64,000 nt of DNA from Halanaerobium kushneri (GCF_900156285.1 NZ_FTNC01000008.1:1-64000); one strand, 5' to 3'. Positions 46,868-56,238 are shown, counted from the stretch's first letter. The notes: a model not told the origin generated them from the letters alone. A program made the numbers and translations.

Positions 46868-47854
46868 ATGAGACTTGAGTACTCAAAACTATATGATAAA
46901 TTTTTAGAGATTCTTTTAAACAGAGGTTTTGCTGAAGTAAAGGCTAAAAAAGCAGCTAAAAACTTTGCTGACAGCAGTCTTGATGGTTTTCAATCACATG
47001 GAGTAAATAGATTTCCTAGATTTATAGAGATGATAGATCAGGGTTATATAGATATTGAAGCCGAAGCAGAATTAGTTGATCGAAATGGTAATATAGAAAT
47101 TTACGATGGTCATCTCGGCCCTGGTAATTTAAATGCTCAACTGGTGATGGAAAAGGCAATAAAAAAAGCCAAAAAAGAAGGGATTGCTGTGATGGCTTTG
47201 AGAAACACAAATCACTGGATGCGTGGGGGTGCTTTTGGCTGGCAGGCGGCGGAAGCCGGTTGTGCTGCAATTTGCTTTACCAATACTCTTCCTAATTTAC
47301 CACCCTGGGGAGCAAAAGAATGTAAAATTGGAAATAATCCACTGGTAATGGCAATTCCTCGTCAGGAAAAGCACATAGTTCTGGATATGGCGGTTTCTCA
47401 GTATGCATACGGAAAATTAGAACAGTATGCAATGGATGACAGAGAACTTCCCTATCCGGGAGGCTATAATAAAAATGGTGAGTTAACTACTAATCCCAAA
47501 GAAATACTGGAGGCAGTAAGGCCGATTCCTACAGGTTACTGGAAGGGATCCGGACTTTCAATAATGCTTGATTTATTTGCTTCTTTATTATCAAATGGTT
47601 TAGATACATTTTTGATTGGGCAAAAGGAAAGAGAATATGCACTTTCTCAGCTCTTTTTGGTCTTTGATATGGAAGGGAAAATTGAAGAAGAAAGAATCGA
47701 AGAAACAATAGATTCTATTCATTCAGCCGAAAGAGTTGATCCTGAAGCAAGACCGACCTATCCTGGGGAAAGAACATATTTGAGAAGACAGGAGAACAGA
47801 GAAAAAGGAATTCCAGTTAATGAGGAAGTCTGGGAAAAAATTAAGAGTTTATAA
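46868..47854 (+). CDS. Malate/L-lactate dehydrogenase-family oxidoreductase (DlgD/YiaK-like)
   Basis: 328-aa NAD(P)-dependent reductase of the MDH/LDH-2 fold (not the Rossmann type). SLDGFQSHGVNRFPRF near residue 40 has the active-site His region. NTNHWMRGGAFGWQAAEAG and TGYWKGSGLSIMLD are family cofactor elements; the first is closest to 2,3-diketo-L-gulonate reductase. It lies 26 bp after the aldolase gene with a good GAGGAGG site. It would reduce a keto acid made or used by that aldolase. A terminator follows. Confidence 0.87.
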   Translation: MRLEYSKLYDKFLEILLNRGFAEVKAKKAAKNFADSSLDGFQSHGVNRFPRFIEMIDQGYIDIEAEAELVDRNGNIEIYDGHLGPGNLNAQLVMEKAIKKAKKEGIAVMALRNTNHWMRGGAFGWQAAEAGCAAICFTNTLPNLPPWGAKECKIGNNPLVMAIPRQEKHIVLDMAVSQYAYGKLEQYAMDDRELPYPGGYNKNGELTTNPKEILEAVRPIPTGYWKGSGLSIMLDLFASLLSNGLDTFLIGQKEREYALSQLFLVFDMEGKIEEERIEETIDSIHSAERVDPEARPTYPGERTYLRRQENREKGIPVNEEVWEKIKSL

Positions 47855-47861
47855 TTAAAAT

Positions 47862-47907
47862 AAAAAAGCTCAGAAACCTAAAGTAAAAGTTGACTGAGCT
47901 TTTTTTA
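47862..47907 (+). terminator. Terminator after the aldolase/dehydrogenase pair
   Basis: AAAAAAGCTCAG (47862-47873) pairs with CTGAGCTTTTTT (47894-47905) across a 20-base loop, followed by more Ts. Confidence 0.85.
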
Positions 47908-48255
47908 ATTCTTGTATCCAGCAATATAAGGCTAAAAATCATTGAAATATTACTCTGCTTTCAATATGATTAGAACAACAATAAAAAAACGGCTAGATGA
48001 GTAAAGTTAAGCTGAGATGAGAGGAGCTAAAAAAATGCTGGATCAAATGGTAGAAAAGTATGAGGATTTAATCTTAAATAAAATATTTAAAGGTGAAGTT
48101 GATGAACTGAAGTGAATTTTGCTCTAAAAGCAGGAAGACCCTCTCCTAAATAGAATAATAATTAATGTAAGTTAATTTTAAAAAATAAGTAAACTAGAAA
48201 TGGATAAACTCATTACTAAGTGAGAAAGAAGCTATTTAAATTGGAGAGGGTTTTT
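47908..48255. other. 348-bp intergenic region before the Wadjet-like operon
   Basis: The region holds one 26-codon frame with a ribosome site (48035-48115, listed separately). No promoter box was clear, and no transposon end or direct repeat marking an island boundary was recognised. The AGAGGAG at 48020-48026 belongs to that small frame. Confidence 0.5.
48035..48115 (+). CDS. Possible small protein, 26 aa, upstream of the Wadjet-like operon
   Basis: MLDQMVEKYEDLILNKIF followed by eight more residues, starting at ATG 48035 after AGAGGAG with about 8-base spacing. It is charged and likely helical. It has no family match. It could be a leader peptide, a gene remnant or a chance frame. Confidence 0.25.
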   Translation: MLDQMVEKYEDLILNKIFKGEVDELK

Positions 48256-49746
48256 ATGGATAGAGCTAATACTGGTTTACATGAACGTTTAAAAAAGACT
48301 AAAGCAATAGCAGAACTGGGTCAGGGAATGGATACAGGGACACTAAACGAATATTCACACCAAATTGCCCTTTACCTGCTGCTTAAGGTTTTTAAACGCG
48401 AGATAAATAACAATGATCAGCGAAGCCGCAGTGATTTGATCCAGCTGACCGCTGACATTTTAAAGGAAATGCAGCTTAGAATAAATATGGAAGAAGTCGA
48501 AAGACTGGTGGATGGGGTTCTTTACTCAGGGGATCCCAAACAGCAGTCATATTTTCATGTCAAAATTTACGATGAAACTTCAGCTGAGTTTAAAGATTTT
48601 AAATACCGCTATTTAATTCCTGACCGGGAAGCTTCAAACTGGCAGGAAGGTGGTAGTACTGTCTACAGGCTCTCAGAAATTTCACAGGAGATTATTTTTA
48701 TCACTCGAGAGATCTTGCAGGAATTTGGTTTTGATTTAGAACAGTTCTATACCCTGCAGTTAATCAAAAACGGCAACTTTAAGGAGGCAAAGGGCAGTGT
48801 CAGCAATTTAATTGCCAGGGTTCGCAATCTGATTAAAAAGGAAAAGGACTGGCGGGAAGATATTTTGCGCAATCCTGGATTGATTTTTTCTGCCTATAAG
48901 GAGAGGCGGCGAAGAACTGAGGCTGAAGTTAGAGAACAGTTTAAAGAAGAGAAAAAAGTTTTCAGTGACATCTTTGTCTGGCGAGATAGACTGGATACTT
49001 TTGAAGATGCTAATCAAAAAGAAGGAGAACTCTTATTTGAAGAACTTGAGCGGGCCCGAGCTCTTCATGACTATCTGGCAGAACTGACAGTTTCTAATTT
49101 ATCCTTAGAACTGCAGCTGAGACGGGAAAATCCTGATATTTTCTGGCAGACCTCACGTTTGAGTTTTAAGAAGGATTTTTGGCAGAATACAGTGCTTAAA
49201 TCAGGGCTGCCAAAGATTGAAGACCTGGAAACAATGCTTAATCCCATATTTTCACCGGAGCAGGACTTCATTTTTCCTCTGGATTGGGCCTGGTCAGAAC
49301 AGCAGCTCTATAGTTATCTTGAAGAAAGTGAAGGAGAGGTTGAGGTAATGGAGATTGAATCAGCTCCAGAACGGGAAATTGACTGGGAACTGGCTGTTGA
49401 ACTCTGGCGGGATATTTTTCTTGAACTAAAAGAAAAGGGAGAATTTGAACTTACAGAACTTAATCAGCTTAGTATATCTCAAAAAGAAAAATGGCTCAGC
49501 CAGCAGCTTAATTTGGAGCTGTTTATGATGTTTATTATTACCGATATTAGATTAAAAAATGTAGAAGAATATCCGGGGCTGGATGAACGGCTGCTTTTAT
49601 TCAATAAGCTGCTTAAAGCTGAACCGGAACTGGCTGACCTGGAAGCTAGAAAAGTTTCGGCAAGGCTTACAGGCAGCAGCCAAAAAGTAAACCTGCTCGA
49701 TCAATTTATTATTTCACCCTATAAAATTTATCTGGAGGAAGATTAA
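48256..49746 (+). CDS. jetA: Wadjet-like JetA (kleisin/MukF-like subunit)
   Basis: 496-aa protein. The open frame starts at GTG 48220, but GGAGAGGG at 48243-48250 points to ATG 48256. It is mostly helical with a winged-helix-like N-terminus (TGTLNEYSHQIALYLLLKVF, RSRSDLIQLTADILKE) and long charged helices in the middle. Sequence similarity to the standard JetA families was not recognised; the call rests on position (first of four genes before an SMC ATPase and a JetD) and size. The role would be a kleisin that bridges the SMC heads, as in MukF/MksF. It is 1 bp from jetB. Confidence 0.65.
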   Translation: MDRANTGLHERLKKTKAIAELGQGMDTGTLNEYSHQIALYLLLKVFKREINNNDQRSRSDLIQLTADILKEMQLRINMEEVERLVDGVLYSGDPKQQSYFHVKIYDETSAEFKDFKYRYLIPDREASNWQEGGSTVYRLSEISQEIIFITREILQEFGFDLEQFYTLQLIKNGNFKEAKGSVSNLIARVRNLIKKEKDWREDILRNPGLIFSAYKERRRRTEAEVREQFKEEKKVFSDIFVWRDRLDTFEDANQKEGELLFEELERARALHDYLAELTVSNLSLELQLRRENPDIFWQTSRLSFKKDFWQNTVLKSGLPKIEDLETMLNPIFSPEQDFIFPLDWAWSEQQLYSYLEESEGEVEVMEIESAPEREIDWELAVELWRDIFLELKEKGEFELTELNQLSISQKEKWLSQQLNLELFMMFIITDIRLKNVEEYPGLDERLLLFNKLLKAEPELADLEARKVSARLTGSSQKVNLLDQFIISPYKIYLEED

Positions 49747-49747
49747 A

Positions 49748-50533
49748 ATGGCCTTTAATCAGGAAGAACTAGAAAATGGTTCAGCATTATTTTTCAAACT
49801 TTTAGAAGAACAGATTATTTCAGTTTCTGATCCCCTGGCAGAAAAGTACAGGACAAACAGTGAGGTACATAATATAGTTAATACAATGGCAGCAGAAGCC
49901 GGACTGAGAGTTTTTTCCACAGCTAAAAATGTGCATCTGGTTTCAAAGGCCAGAGGTTCGAGTTTTGCCAACTCCTATACCCAGATGAAGCAGAAAAAGG
50001 AGTATTCGGGTTTGAAACGTAAGCGCTACTTTTATCTGGCCAATATAATTATTTCAATTTTTTTAGCAGAGGTTGATAAGGAAAGTCATGTCCGGATTCG
50101 CTGGGAAGAAGAAGGGATTTCCTATCATCGACTTTCTGATCTGGTGACCTCAACTTTAGAGAGCTGGCTGGAACGCAAAAAGGAAGAGGATAGTTTTACT
50201 CAGAACTGGTCAATTGCAGTAGAGGAGGTAGCTGAGCTCTGGCTGACAGAATTTAGTGAATACAGACTTAATAAAGAGGAAAAAGTAGATGTGACAAGGA
50301 CTAAAGGTAATCGACTTTCCTTTATTAACACAGCACTTAAACCATTGACTGAACAGGGTCTGATTATTGATCAGAGTGATGAATTAAAGCTGATTCCTAA
50401 AGCCGAGTTATATGAACGTTTAGATGAGCTTTACCACAGCCAGAAACGTTACAATAAGTTTATGGATTTAATTTTAGAAAGCAGAAACGAGCTAGAGGAG
50501 GAAGATGAGCATGCCCAGACTGAACAAAATTAG
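49748..50533 (+). CDS. jetB: Wadjet-like JetB (KITE/MukE-like subunit)
   Basis: 261-aa protein starting at ATG 49748 after GGAGGAAG. It has winged-helix character in the N-terminal half (TNSEVHNIVNTMAAEAGLRV; LKRKRYFYLANIIISIFLAE), similar in kind to DUF6063-type JetB proteins of type II Wadjet, and a Glu-rich C-terminal tail. KITE proteins bind the kleisin and regulate the SMC ring. It overlaps jetC by 29 bp. Assignment is from context, size and secondary-structure character. Confidence 0.65.
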   Translation: MAFNQEELENGSALFFKLLEEQIISVSDPLAEKYRTNSEVHNIVNTMAAEAGLRVFSTAKNVHLVSKARGSSFANSYTQMKQKKEYSGLKRKRYFYLANIIISIFLAEVDKESHVRIRWEEEGISYHRLSDLVTSTLESWLERKKEEDSFTQNWSIAVEEVAELWLTEFSEYRLNKEEKVDVTRTKGNRLSFINTALKPLTEQGLIIDQSDELKLIPKAELYERLDELYHSQKRYNKFMDLILESRNELEEEDEHAQTEQN

Positions 50534-53500
50534 AATTACAGGAAATAAATATGATGGTTTTCAGAAACAGCACCGCAACTCAATCTTTGACCTGGAATCT
50601 GATCACAGCCTCTTTACTCTGCAAAATGGGAGTGGTAAAGGAGTAATGCTGCAGCTGATTTTTCAGCTGTTGATTCCTGGAACAGCCTGGGGAAAACGGA
50701 ATGGGAATAAGCTTGAGGGAATGTTTTATGATCGTTATCAATCATTTCAGCCCTATACCTTCCATGTTGGATTGGAATGGAGCCTTGATGGAGCTGATGA
50801 TAAAAAACTTTTGACTGGAATCTGTGTATCTGCACACAAGCAGCAGAGCACTAATGATGAGGAGGGAAAGGTAGGGCTAAAATACTTTCTCTATACCCAT
50901 CAGTATCAGGGTATGAGCCGTTTTAGTTTAACAAATCTTCCCCTTTATACTAAAAGCAGTGATCAGGTGCTGGAATATGAGCGGATGGAGGAATTTATCG
51001 ATCAAAATAGGGCTGATTTTATTAAGTATTCAAAAACTGCAGTTGAGCCGCTTAATTCCGAATATTATCAGTATTTAAGCAGCCACGGTATTTACCGCTC
51101 TGAGTGGGATATTATGAAAAACATCAACCGCAGTGAGGGAGGCCTGGAAAAATATTTTTCGCAGGCTAAGGATAATAAGGCACTTTTTGATCAGCTAATT
51201 ATTCCTGCAGTCAGCGAGAGTATTAGTTACTATAATGAACGGGAGAAAAATTCGCTGCTTAATATTTTTGTAGATAATGTAAAGATTGCCCATAATCTAC
51301 CTGAGCTATTATCCCGGCGTGAAGATCTAAAAACTCTCTCTCAGATGGTTGATCCTCTTTTAAATAATGCTGAACAGGGTCTCAGGCTTAAAGAAACTAA
51401 AGCTATGATTAGAGAGCGGGGAAATAATTATCTGCGCGGAATTGCAGATAGAAAAACTTTTTTAGAAAATGAGTTTCGTCGCAGTCAGCGTGATAAAGAG
51501 AAGACTGAGAATAGGATCAGAGAGCTTAATTTTGAGGCGGAAAATTTAAAATATGTTAAAAAATTGCGGTCTTTTGATCAACTTAAGGCAGAACAGGAAA
51601 AGGATGAGAAAAAACATCAGCAGTTAAAAGAGCAGCTTGAACAGTTGAAAGCAGAAAAACTACAGCTTCAGCTGAATAAAAAGTATTTAGAACTGAAAGA
51701 TCTGGAAGCAGCAGCTGCTGCCAGCAGAGAAAAAATTAATTCGCTAAAAGAAAGATCGGACTTTAAAGATCTGGAAGCAGAGATTAAAAAAATAAAGGAG
51801 CAGACAGCAGCAGAGATAGAAAATTTAAATGCTAAAATCAAGCAGTCAGCTGCTGGTTATTATTCTTATCAGAAATATCTAAAACAGGAACTTAAAAAAC
51901 TAGAAAATAAAGAAAAAAATATGGAGCAGAAAATTAGAGATGAGCAGCAGATAAAGCTTCAATATGAACATCAAGCGAAAAATTTAGAAGCGGAAAAAGA
52001 GAAGTTGGCTCAGTTTTTTAATCCGCTTGAGCTGGAAACTCCAGAGTATCTTTTGCAGAATCTGAAAAAAAATATAGAAAAATTAAATTCTAAATTGGAA
52101 AGTCTAGAAGAAGATTTAAAGCTGCAGCAGCTAAAGAAAGAGAATCTGCAGGAAGAAAAGCAGCAGACTGCAGTTGAGGCTGCCTCAAAAAAGATTGTAA
52201 CTGATAATTTAAGTAAAAAATTAAAAAAGCAGCAGCAGGCAGAGGAACAGCTTTTTGCTCAGCTGTTAAAAAGTCTAAATCTTGATAAATTTGAAGAATT
52301 CTACAGCAAACAGTGGCTGCAGCAGCAGAAAAATGAACTATTGAAATTAATTAGTGAGAAAAAGGAAAGCCTGCAGGAACTGAATGCAGATAAGTTTGAG
52401 CTTCAGCTTGATTTAAACTTAAATGACAGAGAATACTGGGTGGCCAGTTTGGAGCAGAAAAGGCTCTATCAGCAGATTAAAGAGCTGGATATTAGAGTCT
52501 ATTACGGCAGTCAATTTTTATTTGAACTGGTTGATGATCGCGAAAAATATTTAAAGGACTATCCTCAGCTCCCTTATGGACTGGTGGTAGTATATGAGTC
52601 AGATTGGGAAAAGATTAAAGCAAATATTACTCTAAACGAAATTTCTCACTATGCAGTTCCGATCTTTATTAATCATCAGCTGGATGGCGGAGATTCTGAG
52701 CTGCCCTTTAAACTGCTGACTGGCAAAGAAAAGAATTTTACTGAAGATAAAAATAATTTTGAACGCTGGTTCAGCGGCCTTAAAAATAAAGAAGCTGAGA
52801 TCAGAGAAACTATTTCTATTTTGGAGAGAAAACTTAAAAATCTAAATCAGCTTAATTATCAGGCAGAAACTATGCTGACAGAAGATTCAGCAGCTGAAAT
52901 AAAAACTGAGCTTGAAAAAGAAGAATCGGAACTGCAAAGCCTGCAGACAGAAATTAAAAAGTATGAGCAGAAAATTATAAATTCTGAAGAAAAAATTAGC
53001 CGCTTAAATAAGAAATATCAGAATCAAGAAAAAGAGCTTAAAAAAATAAATGAAAATCAGGAAAAGGTTGAGGCTTATCTGGAGGCCAGAAGAGATTTAG
53101 AAAACAAAGAAAATCGTTACCAGGAGGCTTTGAATGAAATTGCTCGTCTGGAGGGGCTGCTCCAAGAAAACAAAGCTGCACAGAAAAGAAATCAGAAAGA
53201 GGAAATGCAGCTGGAAAATGATTTTCAGAACTGGTTTCAGGATTATCAGATCTTTGCTGCTAAATTAAATGAAATATTGAGTGAGCAGGAGGCTGAACTT
53301 GAGAGTGAGTTTAATCAGGAAGAATTAAATATTTCCCCTCTAAAACAGTATCCTGAATTGTATAAATTTAGTCAGCATAGGTGTTATCAAAATCACGAAA
53401 AAATAATTTCACTCCAGAAAAAAGAAGAAGAAAAGGCAGCTGAGCTCAAATATCTGGAAGAAGGGCTGCAGAAACTTTTAACTGATATTAATAGTTCTAA

Positions 53501-54995
53501 AACAGAATTAAATCAGCTGGCAGCTGACTGGGAAGAGCGTGACTATGATTTCAAAAATCAAAGCCAGCTTAAGACTGCTCTGGAAGAAATTAAAGAACAG
53601 CTTAATAAACAGACTCAGCAAGCTCAAACTTTAAAAGAAGTGATCTTAGTTCGCAGGGGCCAGCTGGAGACAAAAGAAAATGAACTGAAAGAAAAGGCTG
53701 CTGAGATAAAAGAGCGTTTTCAGCGCTCGGTTCAGAACTGGGAGGAAGTAGAACTAAATATAAAAGAACTGGAAATTAAAAAAGAACTGAGTGAAAATAA
53801 GGACTATCTCTCCAAACTGGAAGAAATGATTTTAAATTATCAGGAAAAACTGCAGACCTATAATAATCTCAGCAATAAACTGGAATATTATCAGCTTGAA
53901 TCAGCAAAGGGGGAACTTAATGCCGGGATTAAAGAAGAACTCAAAGATTCTCCAGCAGCAGTAATTGAAAGCTGGGAAAATGACTATCGAAACATTGAAA
54001 ATAAGCTTAAAAGTCTGCGCGAAAAGACTGAAGATAATTTTTATAAATTTAAAAACGATGTTAAAGATGTAGTTGAAAATAATACATTAAAAAACAGCAT
54101 TAATGAAAAACTGCTGCATAATTTTAGGGCCAGTGATTATCAGTACAACTTTGAGATGCTCAATTCATTTAAAGAATATATTAATAATGAATTGAATACA
54201 ATTGATCGCAATAAGACGGAAGCAGAGGAGGCCAGACAGCAGTGGGCTGAGCGCTCTGCCATTCATGTAATGAGGTTAATAACTTCGATGAAGGAAATGA
54301 TTAGCAACATGGTCTATCACAATCAGCGGGGTTTTGCCTTTCCTTTAGTCAGACTGCGTCGTGATGATCTGCTGCCTGATGATGAGGAAGAGGTAATTTC
54401 AGAACTTAAGGAATATTTTTTAGAGTTGATCAATAAATTTAACAAAGAGGAGATTGATGTTGAGCAGCTCCCTGATTATAAACTTAAAGAATTCTGTGGA
54501 GATGCAGCACTTTTCTCCCGAGCTCTGCGCGGCCGCTACCCGGTACTTCAAGTTTATAAAATGACCGAAAAAAATGAGTTTTTACATGCCAGACCCCAGG
54601 ATTATTTCTATTCTGACTGGGAATCGGTGATTCAGGGTAAAGGTAATGGACCTGAAGGAAGTGGTGGTCAGTCACTTTCTATCAATGCTTTTATGATGAT
54701 GATGCTTCTAAATTATAAAAAACAGCGCTTTGACAAATCTAATCCCTGGACAGTGCTTTTTCTGGATAATCCTTTTGGTAAAGCGTCAGCAGCCCATGTA
54801 CTGGATCCGATCTTTAAAATTGCTGACAAACTTAATTTTCAGCTGGTCGCTTTTGCTGCGCCAGAGATTATTAAGACAGAAATAAGTGAGCGCTTCCCGG
54901 TCTTCTGGGCCTTAGAGATTGGTGATACTGAGCGCAACCGGGGAGTAGTACAGGGGCAGGTGATCTATGGTGAAAGACGAGCAAAAGTGGATTAA
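50505..54995 (+). CDS. jetC: Wadjet-like JetC (SMC/MukB-like ATPase)
   Basis: 1496-aa SMC-like motor. The N-terminal head has FTLQNGSGKGVMLQL (Walker A, K45). Long coiled coils cover about residues 300-640 and 755-1290, with a compact hinge in between (about 665-750). The C-terminal head has the ABC signature SGGQSLSINAF (S1386-Q1389) and Walker B LFLDNPFGKAS (D1421, N1422). Unusually, the residue after the Walker A lysine is Gly, not Ser/Thr. The family extrudes DNA loops and, with JetD, recognises and destroys small circular plasmids. ATG 50511 is an alternative start. It overlaps jetD by 29 bp. Confidence 0.85.
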   Translation: MSMPRLNKIRITGNKYDGFQKQHRNSIFDLESDHSLFTLQNGSGKGVMLQLIFQLLIPGTAWGKRNGNKLEGMFYDRYQSFQPYTFHVGLEWSLDGADDKKLLTGICVSAHKQQSTNDEEGKVGLKYFLYTHQYQGMSRFSLTNLPLYTKSSDQVLEYERMEEFIDQNRADFIKYSKTAVEPLNSEYYQYLSSHGIYRSEWDIMKNINRSEGGLEKYFSQAKDNKALFDQLIIPAVSESISYYNEREKNSLLNIFVDNVKIAHNLPELLSRREDLKTLSQMVDPLLNNAEQGLRLKETKAMIRERGNNYLRGIADRKTFLENEFRRSQRDKEKTENRIRELNFEAENLKYVKKLRSFDQLKAEQEKDEKKHQQLKEQLEQLKAEKLQLQLNKKYLELKDLEAAAAASREKINSLKERSDFKDLEAEIKKIKEQTAAEIENLNAKIKQSAAGYYSYQKYLKQELKKLENKEKNMEQKIRDEQQIKLQYEHQAKNLEAEKEKLAQFFNPLELETPEYLLQNLKKNIEKLNSKLESLEEDLKLQQLKKENLQEEKQQTAVEAASKKIVTDNLSKKLKKQQQAEEQLFAQLLKSLNLDKFEEFYSKQWLQQQKNELLKLISEKKESLQELNADKFELQLDLNLNDREYWVASLEQKRLYQQIKELDIRVYYGSQFLFELVDDREKYLKDYPQLPYGLVVVYESDWEKIKANITLNEISHYAVPIFINHQLDGGDSELPFKLLTGKEKNFTEDKNNFERWFSGLKNKEAEIRETISILERKLKNLNQLNYQAETMLTEDSAAEIKTELEKEESELQSLQTEIKKYEQKIINSEEKISRLNKKYQNQEKELKKINENQEKVEAYLEARRDLENKENRYQEALNEIARLEGLLQENKAAQKRNQKEEMQLENDFQNWFQDYQIFAAKLNEILSEQEAELESEFNQEELNISPLKQYPELYKFSQHRCYQNHEKIISLQKKEEEKAAELKYLEEGLQKLLTDINSSKTELNQLAADWEERDYDFKNQSQLKTALEEIKEQLNKQTQQAQTLKEVILVRRGQLETKENELKEKAAEIKERFQRSVQNWEEVELNIKELEIKKELSENKDYLSKLEEMILNYQEKLQTYNNLSNKLEYYQLESAKGELNAGIKEELKDSPAAVIESWENDYRNIENKLKSLREKTEDNFYKFKNDVKDVVENNTLKNSINEKLLHNFRASDYQYNFEMLNSFKEYINNELNTIDRNKTEAEEARQQWAERSAIHVMRLITSMKEMISNMVYHNQRGFAFPLVRLRRDDLLPDDEEEVISELKEYFLELINKFNKEEIDVEQLPDYKLKEFCGDAALFSRALRGRYPVLQVYKMTEKNEFLHARPQDYFYSDWESVIQGKGNGPEGSGGQSLSINAFMMMMLLNYKKQRFDKSNPWTVLFLDNPFGKASAAHVLDPIFKIADKLNFQLVAFAAPEIIKTEISERFPVFWALEIGDTERNRGVVQGQVIYGERRAKVD

Positions 54996-56112
54996 ACTTT
55001 TTGATAAATTTAAAAAAGATGAGCTTGGAGGCAGGATTCGCTTTTGCTTGATAGATTTAGAAAATTATATTAAATCCAGATTGGGAGGTGTTTCTGCTTA
55101 TCAGGCAGTTGGTGGTTATAAGAATCTCTATCAGTTTTTAAAAAAGTTGGAAGCTGATCAGAAAATTAGAGTAATAAAAAGTTCAGATTTCAACCAGCGG
55201 CAGCCCCGGCTTAAAAAACGGTGGCAGCTCATCAGAGTGCAGAGTTCAGGTTGGACTGATAAGGAGATTTTAAAACTATCCCGCCAGCTTGACCTCAGCT
55301 ATTATTTAAAAAGATCTGATCAGCAGACAGAAGAGTTAAAGCAAAAGCTTTTTAAGCTGACCAATTTTTTAGCCGGTAAAAATGAGCGGGAATGGGTCAG
55401 TAGAGAGGAGCGTTCCCTGGAATTATTTGCTGATGAGAAGTTTTTGAGCCAAGCTGCAGGGAAGAAACTTTTAAGCAACTTGAAATTGAGTCTGGATGAC
55501 TTAAAGGCACAGCAGTACAATCACCTTTTTGTTTACTGGACATTAGAACCCAATCAGATCAATAATATTTTGATTATGGAAAACCATTCAGCCTTTATTG
55601 GCGCCAAAAAAGCTCTGGCTGCAGGATTGAATATTTTTAACCTTGATTTTGATACTGTAATCTATGGTCAGGGTAAGAAAATTATCAGGAGTTTTAGCTT
55701 TCTGGAGGAGCTGATTGGTGTAGAAGTGGGTAAAAAGGGAAGAGAACTTGAAAATTCTAAAAAAGTTTTACGTCAGCGTCAGCAGAAAATTGAGGAATTG
55801 AATATTTACTATGCCGGTGATCTGGATCCCGAAGGACTGGCAATTTATAAGAGTTTAAATAATAACTATCCTGATTTTGAAATCAAATTACTGGGAGAAT
55901 ATTACCGGCTGCTTTTAGAAAAGAGTGAAAGATTTTATCCTTTTCAGAAGCAGCAGAATAAAAATCAGCAGGTTTTAGTGGAGGTGCTGACTGAACTTGA
56001 AGCTGAAGGATATGCTGAGCTTGGATCCGAGCTAAAACGTGCCTGGGAAAATGATCTTCGGCTGCCGCAAGAATTGGTGACAGTAGAAGTTTATAAAAAA
56101 TATTTTACTTAA
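54967..56112 (+). CDS. jetD: Wadjet JetD (TOPRIM-like nuclease)
   Basis: 381-aa protein. The N-terminal two-thirds is a JetD-type region (winged-helix/arm). The C-terminal TOPRIM-like domain (DUF2220-type) has the metal-binding acidic residues E205 in ILIMENHSAF and D285/D287 in YYAGDLDPEGLAIY. JetD is the nuclease that cleaves the plasmid DNA trapped by the SMC complex. It starts at ATG 54967 inside the jetC end, with AGGTG upstream. It is the last gene of the four-gene operon. Confidence 0.85.
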   Translation: MVKDEQKWIKLFDKFKKDELGGRIRFCLIDLENYIKSRLGGVSAYQAVGGYKNLYQFLKKLEADQKIRVIKSSDFNQRQPRLKKRWQLIRVQSSGWTDKEILKLSRQLDLSYYLKRSDQQTEELKQKLFKLTNFLAGKNEREWVSREERSLELFADEKFLSQAAGKKLLSNLKLSLDDLKAQQYNHLFVYWTLEPNQINNILIMENHSAFIGAKKALAAGLNIFNLDFDTVIYGQGKKIIRSFSFLEELIGVEVGKKGRELENSKKVLRQRQQKIEELNIYYAGDLDPEGLAIYKSLNNNYPDFEIKLLGEYYRLLLEKSERFYPFQKQQNKNQQVLVEVLTELEAEGYAELGSELKRAWENDLRLPQELVTVEVYKKYFT

Positions 56113-56197
56113 ACTAACTCTAAATTTATCTGCGGGAGTAGTAGTACGGAGCAGCAAAGAATAAAAAGGATATATATTAAAAAAATTCTGGTCAATT

Positions 56198-56217
56198 TTA
56201 GTCAAACGCTTGACTAA
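56198..56217. promoter_or_regulatory. LacI-type operator, GTCAAACG family (site 1 of 2)
   Basis: TTAGTCAAACGCTTGACTAA has 8-bp inverted arms around ACGC. Its right arm overlaps the -35 box of the LacI gene promoter, so it is likely autoregulatory. Confidence 0.7.
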
Positions 56218-56238
56218 TTAAAAATTTAGTATTATAAT
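56210..56238 (+). promoter_or_regulatory. Promoter of the LacI gene at 56338
   Basis: TTGACT (56210-56215) and a perfect TATAAT (56233-56238) with a 17-bp spacer. The -35 box is inside the operator palindrome. The leader is about 95 nt. Confidence 0.8.

Noticed and set aside
48256-56112. Alternative reading of the four-gene locus as housekeeping MukBEF chromosome condensin
   Set aside because: MukBEF operons lack a JetD-type TOPRIM protein; its presence at the end of this operon favours the Wadjet/MksG type.
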